A stretch of 64,000 nucleotides of DNA, from assembly GCF_047675955.1 (NCBI RefSeq), contig NC_132919.1, forward strand, positions 72,369,316-72,433,315, given 5' to 3'. The position numbers and the translations under genes were made by a program. This stretch comes from Chlorocebus sabaeus (taxonomy: Eukaryota; Chordata; Mammalia; Primates; Cercopithecidae). Positions within the stretch are counted from its first letter, which is position 1, and each line of letters starts with the position of its first letter. A model generated the notes under the pieces. The model did no database searches. It saw nothing but the letters and a program-made list of their open reading frames with translations, and had not been told where the DNA came from. Positions 11,301-24,900 of the stretch are shown here, piece after piece.

Positions 11301-14300
11301 GTTCCGTTCCGTTCCGTTCCGTTCCGTTCCGTTCCAAGGCGGGTGTTGCCTAGGCTGGAATACAGTGGGATGATAATGGCAGTCCCAAATTCAGGGGCCT
11401 AAATGATTGATCTTCTTCCTCAGCTCCTGAGTAGCTGGGACTACACACATGATCCACTATGCCCGGCTAATTTTTTTTTTTTCATTTTGTAGAGATGGGG
11501 TCTCACTTTGTTGACCAGGCTGGTTTTGTACTTCTGGCCTCAAGCAATCCTCTCCCCTTAGCCGCACGCAGTATTAGGATTACAGGCATGAGCCACTGCG
11601 CCCAGCCTGTTTCCCCTTTTATACTGATTCTCTTCCTTCCCTATTGAAACAAAGTTTGTGATTAATGGTTGGTTTAACAAGCTGGAATCCACTGTTTGCA
11701 TAATATGAAATTCAGTTAGCAAGATTGACAGTACTACTTCTTAGAGCAAAACCATATGTACTTACTTAGGTGTACCACTTGAAAAATGAACGTCTATGTT
11801 TCTAAGACAAAGACTGTGTTTTCCAAGAGCTACTGTGAAGTAAGTTGTTTCTCAAAAAATCCTTTTTTTTTTTTTTTTGACAGAATCTTGCTCTGTTGCC
11901 CAGGCTGAGTGCAGTGGTGCAATCTCGGCCCACTGCAACCTCCGCCTCCTGGGTTCAAAGTATTTTCCTGCCTCAGCCTCCTGAGTAGCTGGGACTACAG
12001 TATGTGCCACCACACCCGGCTAATTTTTTGCATTTTTAGTAGAGATGGTGCAGCAGGATAATTAAGGAATCAGAGAGACCGAGGGGCTGAGGAGGAATTA
12101 TTTAATTATTTAGGTGCATTGACCCAGTTGGATTAACATCCAAAGGACTGAGCCTCGAACAAAGAGTCAGGCTATCTTTTAAGCATTTCATGGGGCGGGG
12201 GGAGATCTGTGCAGGGGGATGCATATTACAGAAGCGAGAAACAAGGACAGTTATTCAGTTAAGACATGCATTACATCATTTCTTACTTTTTAAGGAACAA
12301 CATGTTTTACGACTTGAGATTATCTGTCTAGTGACCTTGCAGCTGCACAGCTAGAGAAAGAGTCTTCACAATGCCTGGGAAATGGAGAGATAAGGCTCAC
12401 TAGCCGCAGAAGGAAAAACAGGCAGTTGATTAAAGGATTGAGGTAAAAAAGAATATGAAATTTTTTTCTCATTTTTTCAACTCTTCTGGTGTTGGGTTAT
12501 AATGTGACCAATATATCTGTGTAAATGGGTAAGAGATGAACTTTATGAACTGAAATGGAAAGAATGGATTAGCTGAACTTTTTTTCTTTGTCTAAAATAG
12601 TAAGTAGAGAGCCAGGTGTGGTGACTCATGCCTATAATCTCAGCTACTTGGGAGGCTGAGGCAGGTGGATTGCTTCAGGCCAGGAGTTAGAGACCAGCGT
12701 AATATAGCTAGGCCCTATCTCTTAAAAAAGAAAAAAGAAAGGAAAAAGGCAGCAATTCATACTGTGTTGGGGTCCCCTAGATCCATCCACAGGTCCTTGG
12801 TGATGTGCAGGAGGATTCATAGGACTCATCATGTAGTCATACACAAAACTATGGTTTATTATAAGAAAGGATACAGCCTGGCTCAGTGGCTCATGCATGT
12901 AATCCCAGCATTTTGGGAGGCCGAGGTGAGCGGATCATGAGGTCAGGAGATCGAGACCTTCCTGGCTAGCACAGTGAAACCCTGTCTCTACTAAAAATAC
13001 AAAAAATAAGCTGGACGTGGTGGTGGGCGCCTGTAGTCCCAGCTACTCGGGAGGCTGAGGCAGGAGAATGGCCTGAACACGGGAGGCGGAGGTTGCAGTG
13101 AGCCAAGATCGCCCCCACTGCACTTCAGCCTGGGCATGGAGCGAGACTCTGTCTTAAAAAAGAGAAAAGATAGAAAAATCAACAAAGGGGAAAGGTGCAT
13201 GCAGGAAACCAGAAGCAAGCTCCGAGGGTCCTTTCCCAGTGGAATCATACAGGGTGCCCTTAATTCCTCCAGCAACAAGTTGTGACGACACATGTGAAAT
13301 ATTGTCCATTAGAGAAGCTCATCAGTGAATGGTAGGAACCCTTCCAAAATCCAGCGGCTTAGGTGCCATTCAGGGGCTAACCTTGCAAGCAGGCATTTCT
13401 AAAGATAGCATTCTTAGGCTTGCTGTGTTAACTCTTTTCTGTACATGTGCAATCTCATATTCATTTCAGAGAAGCTCACACACAATGTTTTAGATTTCTT
13501 GTAGCCTTTCCTTCGGTTTAAATGCTAGGAGTTGAAGGTGTGGAAAAATTTAAGTCTGTGTTTTCCTTCCTTTGAAAAGCATTAATAGTTAAGAACATGG
13601 ACTCTGCAGTCTGACTACCTGGGTTCTGTCATATGCTTGCTGTTAATTGAGGACACAGTGCTTGGCACATAGTAAATGCTATAAAATTGTTAGGCATGTA
13701 TTGTTACTATTGGTTCTACTTTTTACTTATACACCATAAAGTGACTTTATGCTGTTTATAAATTACCCAGTCTGAGGTATTTTGTTGTAGCAGGCCAAAT
13801 GGATTAAATATAAAAGTATAAAATACAAAAACTAGTAATAGAAATATTCAAACCATTACAGTGCAGGGCTATTTATTTAATGAAGAGACAAACAGATTGA
13901 GTCATTTAGGAGAGTTCTCTATGTGGGATGACAACTGATGTTCTTTACGAGGGACATGAGATGTATAGAAATAATGAAATTACCTTTCCTTAAAGTTTAA
14001 TGTGGGTACAAACATTTGTTGAGTGCCTACAATGTTCCAGGCATTATGCTGGAAATAGAAATAAACAATCACTGTCCTCAAGGAGCTCACAGGGCAGTAG
14101 AGAGAACAGGCCTGGAAATAATCAATATAGAGCTAGAAAAGAGGTTTTGCCTAGGTCATTAGAGCAATCTCACATGTAGAGCTTTAAACCTAGACAGAAA
14201 ATGCTTCCCAGGAAATGAGACAAATAAGCTGTAACTTAAAGAGTAGTACCCCGTATCTACAAAAATACAAAAATTAGGCTGAGCGTGATGGCTCCCACCT

Positions 14301-14997
14301 GTAATCCCAGCACTTTGGGAGGCCGAGGCAGACAGAACACCTGAGGCCAGGAGTTCAAGATAAAACCCCATCTCTACTAAAAATACAAAAATTAGCTGGG
14401 CATGATGGCACACACCTGTAATCCCAGCTACTCGGGAGGCTGAGGCAGAAGAATCACTTGAACCCAGGAGGTGGAGACTGTAAAAAAATCATGCCTCTGT
14501 ACTCCAGCCTGGGCGCAGAACGAGACTGTCTCAAAAAACAAAACAAAAATAAAAATTAGCCAGGTGTGGTGGCACATGCATGTAGTCCCATGAGAGAGAT
14601 TGTTGAGTACTTTTTGTGGGCAGAGGAAAAGGACTTTGATTCAGGTATACTACAAGATTTGAGGCCCAAGCTCTTTGCATAGTACATAATATTGTAATTT
14701 AGGATTTTTTTTAAAGGTTTCCCTGGCAAGTTAGCCATCATTTATAATATTATTTCTCTTGGAGAATTTACAAATTTTGTACATGTACTCCTTTTGTAAA
14801 TTGGATGCTGCCTTTCTGATTATTTTCTCCCTGGTTTGTTTGTTTCTGCCTAATTGTCATCTGTTTTAATATTGTCAAGCTCATTGTTCCATTTCCTGGA
14901 GGAAAAATAAAAACACTCTGTAGAGTACATTGGATGTTTTAGTCTCTCACGGAGAGACTTTGGCCCTGTTTGGCCCCTCATTTTCTCTCTTTTTCTT

Positions 14998-15046
<49 letters not shown>

Positions 15047-15823
15047 ATTTGATTATTTTTGAGACGGAGTCTTGCTCTGTCGCCCAGGCTGGCGTGTTAG
15101 TGGTGTGATCTTGGCTCACTGCAACCTCCGCTTCCCAAGTTGAAGCAATCCTCCTGCTTCAGCCTCCCCAGTAGCTGGGATTATAGACATACACCACTAT
15201 GTCCAGCTAATTTTTGTAGTTTTAGTAGAGCTGGGGTTTCACCATGTTGGCCAGGCTGGTTTTGAATTCCTGACCTTGTGTAATCCACCTGCCTCAACCT
15301 CCCAAAGTGCTGGGATTACAGGCATGAGCCACTGCACCTAGCCTATTTTTTATTTTTTATTTTTATTTTTTGAGACAAGAGTCTCGCTCTGTTGCCCAGA
15401 CTGGAGTGCAATGGCATGATTTCGGCTCACTGCAACCTCAGCCTCCCAGGTTCAAGTGATTCTCCTGCCTCAGCCTCCTGAGTAGCTAGGAGTACAGGCA
15501 GCTGCCATCATGCCTGGCTACCTTTTTTTGTATTTTTGTAGAGACAGGGTTTCACCGTGTTGACCAGGCTGGTCTTGAACTCCTGACCTCAGATGATCCG
15601 CCTTCAGCCTCCCAAAGTGTTGGGATTACAGGTGTGAGCCACCGCGCCCATCCTATTTTTGATTTTTTTGAGGCAGAGCCTTGCTGTGTCACCCAGGTTG
15701 GAGTGCCGGTGACACAATCATACTTCGCTGCAGCCTCAAACTCCTGGACTCAAGCAATTCTCCCATTCCAGCCTAGTAGCTAGGGCTACAGGCATGTGCC
15801 ATCACAGCTGGCTAATTTGTTTT

Positions 15824-15857
<34 letters not shown>

Positions 15858-18800
15858 TAGAGACAAGGTCTTGCTATGTTGCTCAGGCTGATCTCGAGCT
15901 CCTGGCCTCAAGTGATCCTCCTGCCTTGGCCTCCCAAAGCACTGGGATTACAGGTGTGAGCCACCATACCTGACCTTTTTTCTCTCTGTTTTTTTTCTGA
16001 ACCATTAAAGATAAGTTATAGACATGATGCTTTTTACCTCTAAAAGGCTGCAGTATTTTCTAAAAACAAAAACATTATATATACATATCTAGATAGATAG
16101 ATAGATAGATAGATAGAAAGAAAACACCACAGTACAGTAATCAAAGTGAAGATACGAGCATTGTCTCATACTATTATGTAATCCAGAGACCCTGTTCTAG
16201 TTATTAATATTTTTTCATTTATATCCATTATAGTAAAGGGGGAAAATATTTTTCTTCTTGATTCAGTTCCAGCCAGTATCACAGATTACATTTATTTGTC
16301 AAGTCTCTTTGGATGTATTTAATCCGCAACAATTTTTCAGACTTTGTCTTTCACAACATTGACAGTTTTGAAGATTATAGGCCAGTTACTTTGTAGAATG
16401 TGCCTCATAATTAAATTTAACTTACGGATTTGGGTCAGAGTAGTATCCTTCTAACTGTATGATAACATAGGCATAAGATGTCTATTTGTCCTATTACTGG
16501 TGATGTCAGCTTTCATCATTAGGTCTGAGGAGTATCTGCCAGATTTTTTCATTGTCATGTTACTATTTTTTCCCTTTGTTTAAATAATGTCCTATGGTAA
16601 AATACTTTGAGACATTGTATTTATTTTATTATTTTATTCTATTTTATTTATTTATTTTTTTGACAGAGTCTTGCTCTGTCACCCAGTCTGAAGTGCAGTG
16701 GCCAGTGAAAGCTCACTGCACCCTTGAACTCCTGCACTCAAGCAATCCTCCCACCTCTGTCTCCTGAGTAGCTGGGATTACAGGCATGCCCCACCATACC
16801 TAGCTAATTTTTAAATTTTTTGTAGAAATGGAGGTCTCATTATGTTGCCTAGGCTGTCTTGAACTCCTGGCCTCAAGTGGTCCTCCTACCTTGGCCACCA
16901 AAAGCACTGGAATTACAGGCATGAGCAACTGTGCCTAGCCATGACATTGTAAATATCCTGTTTCTCATAAAACTTTGACTCACTAGTTTGATTCTTTCCT
17001 GAAACAGTTATTACTATTGCAGTTGCAATATGATTATGATTTTCTAAATTTGCTGTTACTTCCACATTTTATTAGTTGGAGTTCCACCGTAAAGAAGAAC
17101 TTTCTCTTGGATCCAGTTTGTTATTTGTTTGTGTTTATATCAGTATGGATTCATGGATTGCTAATATATTCAGTGCATTGTTACCTCATTTGGGTTATCA
17201 TTATTTTGATGCTCAAATTGTTTCAGTGGGATCCAATCCAGCTGTGTCCTTTGTCCTTTGAATATGTTCCTATCATTCATTGAGCACTTCCTTGTTTTCT
17301 GGCACAAGGTGTTTCAGACCCTTCGTATACCTCCTTTGATTCAGTCCTGGAATCAATCAATTTCTCAAAGGAGCCCTTGTAATTTTTTTAGTAGAGAATG
17401 GTATTTATAAACTACAGTCTTTTTTTTTTTTTTTTTTTGAGACAGAGTTTCTCTGTGTCGCCCTGGCTGGAGTACAGTGGTGCGATCTCGGCTCACTGCA
17501 ATCTCTGCCTCCTGTGTTCAAACGATTCTCCTGCCACAGCCTCCCAAGTAGCTGGGATTACAGGCGCCTGCCACCACGCCCGGCTAATTTTTGTATTTTT
17601 AATAGAAATGGTGTTTCACCATGTTGGCCAGGCTGGTCTCAAACTCCTGACCTCATGTGTTGCGCCCACCTCAGCCTCCCAAAGTGCTGGGATTCCAGGC
17701 ATGAGCCACTGTACCCAGCCAGAAACTATACAGTCTTTATGCTAGATATGCTCATTACTCCTGGGTGTCATTGCTTCTACACTTTCTCATCAGACAGAGC
17801 TAAGAAATATGTGTTTGGTTACTTGGGCGTGGTGGTGGGCGCCTGTAGTCCCAGCTACTCGGGAGGCTGAGGCAGGAGAATGTTGTGAACCCAGGAGGCA
17901 GAGCTTGCAGTGAGCTGAGATTGTGCCACTGCACTCCAGCCTGGGCGACAGAGCGAGACTCTGTCTCAAAAAAACAAAATAAAACGAGAAATACATGTTT
18001 GGTTGTGCATGTATTTTTTTTTTTAAATTTCCTTGTGGATGGATGTACTTTAATAAATACATGGTTTTTGGGGGGTGCATGTGTGCATCTCACATAATTT
18101 TATATCTGCCCATATCTATATCTGTATAGATGGCTGGATAGATTAAAAACTATAATCCTCTTACATAAGCAAACATACCTAGTTCATATTGACACCCTCA
18201 ATAATACCGAGTCTATTACCTTAGGGTTCATTCTGTTCCTCCTCCTTTCTGTATTTTTAACTTCTTTCTCCAGGGAAGAAATATAACTCCATAATATGCT
18301 TACTTAATCCTAGAAAGCACATAAAGTGATTAACCCATACCACTGTGAAGAAAATCTAATTGGAGCTTGTTATTTATCTTTTTTGTTTTTTGCTTTTTGT
18401 CTTTAGCCTGATAATCTAAAGAAAATTCTGAGTTTAGAAGTTAACTTTGAGGCTGGGTATGTTGGTGCATGGCTGTAATCCTAACACTTTTAAAGGCCAA
18501 AACAGGGCTGGGTGCAGTGGCTCACATCTGTAATCCCAGCACTTTGGGAGGCCAAGGTGGGTGGATCGTTTGAGGTCAGGAGTTTGAGACTAGTATGGCC
18601 AGCATAGTGAAACCCCATCTCTACTAAAAATACAAAAATTAGTGGAGACGGGCGTGGTGGCACACGCCTGTAATCCCAGCTATTCAGGAGACAGAGGCAG
18701 GAGAATCACTTGAGCCTGTGAGCCAGAGGTTGTGGTGAGCCAAGATGCTCCACTGCACTCTAGTCTGGGTGACAGAGTGAGACCCTGTTTCAAAAAAAAA

Positions 18801-21800
18801 AAAAGCCAAGACAGGAGGATCATTTGAGGCCAGGAGTTCAAGACCATCCTGGGCAACATAGTGAGAGCCCTGTCTCTACAAAAGCGTGTGTGTATATATA
18901 TTAGCCAGGTGTGGTGAGCACTTGTAGTCCTAACTACTTGGAAGGCTGAGATGAAAGGATTGCTTAAGCCCAGGAGTTTGAGGCTGCAGTGAGGTATATG
19001 ATAGCATGACTGCACTCCAGCCTGGGTGACAGAGCAAGACCCCATCCAGAGCAAGACCCCATCTCTAAAAAAATTTTTTAACAGGGTCTTGCTCTGTCAC
19101 CCAGGCTGGAGTGCATTGGCATGATTATGGCCCACTGTAGCCTTGATCTTCCCAGTCTCAGATGATCCCCCCACCTCAGCCTTTCTAGCAGCTAGGACCA
19201 CAGGTGGGTGCCATCACTCCCAGCTAATTTTTGTATTTCTTTGTAGAGATGGGTTTTCACCATGTTGCCCAGGCTGGCTTGGAATGCCTGGGATTGCAGG
19301 TGTGAGCCACTGCACCTGGCAATAATTTTTTTTAAGTTAACTTTGATTAGTTCTTTAGGTTATTCATTTAGAATATAGTTCATTTCACTCATTTATTTTC
19401 GTATTCAGTTTTGGATTTGTGTCAGTCCATTTGCATTGCCATAATTAAATACCTGAGACTGGGTAATTTATAAAGAAAAGAGGTTTATTTTGGCTTATGA
19501 TTCTGCAGCATATACCAGAAACTAGCATCTACTCCTGGTGAGAAGTTAGGAAGTCTCTAATCATGGCGGAAGGCAAAGGGGGAGCTGGCTTATCACATGG
19601 CAAGAGAAGAAGAGAGAAAAGAGGGAAGTCCCAGACTCTTAAACAACCAGATCGTGTATGAAAACTGGAGGAGAACTCACTGATGATTAAGGGGGTAGTA
19701 CTAAGCCATTCATGAAGTGTCTGCCCCATGATCTAATACCTCTCAGCAGGTCCCACCTCCAACATTGGGGATCATATTTCAACATGAGACTTGAAGGGGA
19801 CAAACATGCAAACTATATCAGGATTTTCCTCCCCATCCTTATTCAGTATATTTATTTTTTTTAGCAGATAGTTTAACTTTGCTGTACCCAAACAGCCTGT
19901 CATGGGTGCCAGCTCAAATACAAGTTCAATTCTTTTACCCTTAGCTGCTTGGAGTCTGCCCTGTGCATTCAGTGTTTAGAGGTCAGTCAGCAATTTGAAC
20001 AGAATTTGTGTTGCCTCACATTGGATCTCTCCACAGTTACAATGTGATTGCTCCGAATTCTGTTCTCTAGTTTTCCTTTGCAGGTTTCTATCCATTTTCT
20101 AAATGCTCTGAGAGTCCCAAATATAACTTGCCCTCAGGATAAATGCTGTAAAACTAGAAATTGTTATTCCCCTACTCCCTTTAATGTCTACCTGTTTTTG
20201 TTCACTTTCCAATACATTCAGGTGGTAATTTTTAATATTTCACTCCGAATTTATAATTGTGTGTGGAAAGTTAGTTCAGTGGAAGCTTACTCAGCCATGA
20301 CCAGAAGTAAAAACCAATTTTATGTTTATTTAAAACATGTTATTTCAAAAGTCAGATCTGTACAAAAAGGTATTACCTAAAAGATACGTCTCTGCAGTCC
20401 AACCTTCCTTCTACCCCATTCTCATCCTTCATTTTGATTCACTTTACAAGAGTTTTGTCTAAAGAATGATTATTATTACTATTTTTTTTGAGACAGGGTC
20501 TCACTCTGTCATCCAGGCTGGAGTGCAGTGGCACAATCACAGCTCACTGCAACCTCGATTTCCCAGGGTCAGGTGATCCTCCCACCTCAGCCTCCTGAGT
20601 AACTAGGACTACAGGTGCCACGCCTGGCTAATTTTTGTATTTTTTGTAGAAACGGAGTTTTGCCATATTGTCCAGGTTGGTCTCAGAACTCCTGAGCTCA
20701 AACCCATCCACCTGTCTTGGCACCTCCCAAAGTGCTAGGATTACAGGCGTGAGCCACTGCACCTGGCCTAAAGAATGATTCTTGGCCTTGACTTTGAGTA
20801 TTAAATCTCAAATGCCATCATTGACATTCATTTTTTATCAGTTGGATTTGGATTAAGAAATTTCATCTTCATCTAGACATTTGAATTTGTAAGTTAATGA
20901 TCAAACCTTGCTGCAATGCACTGTTGTTATATTTCTATCCTGGTATATTTCACAACTTAATTGGAGGATTAAAAAGAGAAATGTCTACTTGTTCTGCAGT
21001 TTTCTTTAAAAAAAAAAAAAAATGAATTGCCAAACTCTAAATTCACAATTTTATAAATATTTTTATAGTAGTTAGGTGGTCCCTCTTTAACATAATTAAG
21101 AAACACCTGGGCCAGGCGCCGTGGCTTATGCCTGTAATCCCAGCACTTTGGGAGGTGGGCGGATCACCTGAGGTCAGGAGTTTGAGACCAGTCTGGCCAA
21201 CATGGTGAAACCCCGTCTCTACCAAAAATATAAAAAATTAGCTGGGTGTGGTGGTGAGCGCCTGTAATCCCAGCTACTTGGGAGGCTGAGGCAGGAGAAT
21301 CGCTTGAACCTGGGAGGTGGAGGTTGTGGTGAGCCGAGATCGTGCCATTGCATTCCAGCTTAGATAACAGTGTGAGACTCCGTCTAAAAAAAAAAAACCA
21401 CCTAGAGAGAGTGTTTAGGAAAGATAGATTCCTACGTTTCTCACCTAGAGATTCTGAATCTGTAGGTCTGATCTAGGACCCAGGAATCTGCATTTTAACA
21501 AGCACTCCAGGTATACCGTGTAGTTGATTTATGAGCCATTCTTTAGTACACAGTAAAGCATAAGAATAAGAACTAAATCTTGGGACATGCCTTCATTTGA
21601 AAACAGAAGTGTAGGCCAGGCACGGTGGCTCATGCCTTTAATCCGAGCACTTTGGGAGGCCAAGGTGGGTAGATCACAAGGTCAGGAGTTCAAAATCTGC
21701 CTGGCCAAGATGGTGAAACCCCATTTCTACTAAAAATACAAAAATTAGCCGGGTGTGGTGGCAGGTGCCTGTAATCCCAGCTACTCAGGAGGCTGAGGCA

Positions 21801-21960
21801 GAGAATTGCTTGAACCTGGGAGGTGGAGGGTGCAGTGAGCCAAGATTGCACCACTGCACTCCAGCCTGGGCGACAGAGCGAGACTCCGTCTCAGAAAAAA
21901 AGAAAACAGAAGTATACTAAAGACATATAAGGTGGTGTCTGAGAAGCCAGGAGAAGAGAT

Positions 21961-21994
<34 letters not shown>

Positions 21995-24900
21995 AGACGG
22001 AGTCTTGCTCTGTCGCCCAGGCTGGGGTGCAGTGGCCGGATCTCTCAGCTCACTGCAAGCTCCACCTCCCGGGTTTACGCCATTCTCCTACCTCAGCCTC
22101 CCGAGTAGCTGGGACTACAGGTGCCCGCCACCTCGCCTGGCTAGTTTTTTGTATTTTTTAGTAGAGACGGGGTTTCACCGTGTTAGCCAGGATGGTCTCG
22201 ATCTCCTGACCTTGTGATCCACCCGTCTCGGCCTCCCAAAGTGCTGGGATTACAGGCTTGAGCCACCGCGCCCGGCCAGTGTGTCCTGAATTTTAAAGGG
22301 ATGAGGCTTATTAAAAACTGAGAAAGGCCTTTGAATAGTAAAGCCTTGACAAGTGAGTCTGTAGTGTTCTTCAAGGTACAATTGCCATTGAGTAGAGACA
22401 GAAATTAGATTGTAAAGTAAGAAGAAAGGTGATGAGAGAAAACCCCCTTCTTAACTGTCCCCACCCATCTTGATCTCATTGTTTCATTACTTTCAATAGC
22501 ACCTATATTTTCAGGTCACACATTATATTGGTTAATAAGCTGCCTCGTGTCTACTCTTCGACAAGAATATATGCTTCTGAAAGGCAGATATTTTATATTG
22601 TTACTGAATTTCCTCTGTAACACAGTACTGGATATAATTAAGAACTTCAGGGATACGTAATGACCTGCCTTTCTCTGGACAGCTGTAAATTAATGAGGTT
22701 AAGGCTGGGCGCAGTGGCTCACGCCTGTAATCCCAGCACCTTGGGAGGCCGAGGCGGGCGAATCACTTGAGGTCAGGAGATCGAGACCATCCTGGCTAAA
22801 ACCGTGAAACCCCATCTCTACTAAAAACACAAAAAATTAGCTGGGCATGGTGATGGGTGCCTGCAGTCCCAGCTACTTGGGAGGCTGAGGCAGGAGAATG
22901 GCGTGAATCTGGGAGGCGGAGCTTGCAGTGAGCCGACGATTGCGCCACTGCACTCCAACCTGGGTGATAGAGCGAGACTCCGCCTCAAAAAAATAAATAA
23001 AATAAATAAATAAAACAGTTGGCTGGGCGCAGTGGCTCATGCCTGTAATCCCAGCACTTTGGGAGGCTGAGGCAGGGGGATCACAAGGTCAGGAGATCCA
23101 GACCATCCAGGCCAACACGGTGAAACCCCGTCTCCGCTAAAAATACAAAAAATTAGTGGGGCTCCGTAGCGGGCGCCTGTAGTCCCAGCTAATCGGGAGG
23201 CTGAGGCAGGAGAATGGCGTGAATCCGGGAGGCGGAGCTTGCGGTGAGCCGAGATCGCGCCACTGCACTTCAGCATGGGCGACAGAGCGAGACTCTATCT
23301 CAGAAAAAAAAAAAAAAAAAAATGAGGTTAACTTTTGAGTTTTGTTTTATTTCCTATGTGGGTTGAGGAAGTAGTTTCATTATTTTACTCATTATAGATA
23401 TGTGTTCCTATCAAAACATGCTTCACCTCTCTGAAAGAGGATTCTCACAACCCCCAGTAGTTAACACAGAGTACTTGAGCATCTGGACAAGGTAAACGGG
23501 AGTATTCTACTCATGAGAATTTATAATCAACTGCTCAGTATAATGATCCACTTAACTCTTATACACTTCTCAATCTTAGTATTTAGTCAAATTAAAAATT
23601 TTTTAAATTAAAAATATCTTTATAGGCCGGGCGCGGTGGCTCAAGCCTGTAATCCCAGCACTTTGGGAGGCCCAGACGGGCGGATCATGAGGAGATTGAG
23701 ACCATCCTGGCTAACACAGTGAAACCCCATCTCTACTAAAAAAAATACAAAAAAAAATAAAAATAAAAAATAAAAACTAGCCGGGTGAGGTGGCGGGCGC
23801 CTGTAGTCCCAGCTACTTAGGAGGCTGAGGCAGGAGAATGGCGTAAACCCGGGAGGCGGAGCTTGCAGTGAGCTGAGATCCGGCCACTGCACTCCAGCCT
23901 GGGCGACAGAGGAGACTCCGTCTCAACAAAAAAAAAACAAAACAAACAAAAAAAATGTCTTTATATTCACAGGTATCAGGCTACATACATTTTAATACTC
24001 AGTTTATATACTCAGATGTTCTGGAGAAACAGCAGCTTTTTGTAAACTTTTTGGAAGTTTAATATATTGATGCATTTGTCATTACCTAAAGAATTTATTT
24101 AATTGTAAAACAGCTCACTTCCACCTAAAGAATTTATTTAATTGTAAAACAGCTCACTTCCATATAGTTTTACATTTGAATATTTTAGTCTGTTAATCTC
24201 AAAGTATTTTAAAAATAATTATTTCCCCCACAAAACACATATGCACACATGAAACAATTGAAAATAAGCATGGGGCATGGGTTTTTTTTTTGGTTTTTTT
24301 TTTTTTTTTGGTAGAGATAAGTGTTTCACTATGTTTTCCAGGCTGATCACGAACTTCTACCCTCAAGTGATCCTCCTGCCTTGGCCTTCTAGGCATGAGC
24401 CACCATGCTCAGCCTAGGCGTTTGGTCTTGTAATCAGTCTTGTATCCAGACATTATTATTATTAAATCAAGAATTAATTCAAGTTCAAATGAAATATCTA
24501 CTGCTGGTTCTAACTGGGACAGATTTGAGTATTTATCATAGAATTACCAATTAATACTGATTTTTTAGGAATATGGTAACTGATTTCCTTGTACTAAATT
24601 AGAACATTGAATCAGGTAGTTTCAGTCATACTACACTTACTTCAGGAAATGACTATAGCCTGATTAGTTTTTGTTTTTTTGGGTTTTTTTTTTTTGAGAC
24701 AAAATTTCACTCTCGTTGCCCAGGCTGGAGTGCAATGGCCTAGTCTTGGCTCACCGCAACCTCCACCTCCTGGGTTCAAGCAATTCTCCTGCCTCAGCCT
24801 CCCAAGTAGCTGGGATTATAGGCGCCTGCCACCATGCCCAGCTAATTTTTGTATTTTTTTAGTATAGGGATGAGGTTTCACCATGTTGGCCAGGCTGGTC

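Larger units (their letters stand above)
15990..18340 (+). mobile_element. Old L1 (L1M-type) 3' region, copy 2, interrupted
   Basis: The same element family as at 7960: tgaaccattaaagataagtt, ggccagttactttgtagaat, tattactggtgatgtcagct, attagttggagttccaccgt and tctcaaaggagcccttgtaa occur in order. Alus at 16657-16940, 17421-17720 and 17821-17986 split it, each re-joining neatly on both sides. Confidence 0.6.
18447..19066 (+). mobile_element. AluJ, sense, split by an AluS
   Basis: Host pieces are 18447-18503 and 18803-19066. The insertion point repeats ggccaaaacag / agccaagacag. Confidence 0.85.

Noticed and set aside
20048..20380. A 110-codon frame
   Set aside because: It overlaps sequence that looks like old LINE DNA and shows no domain or conserved pattern.
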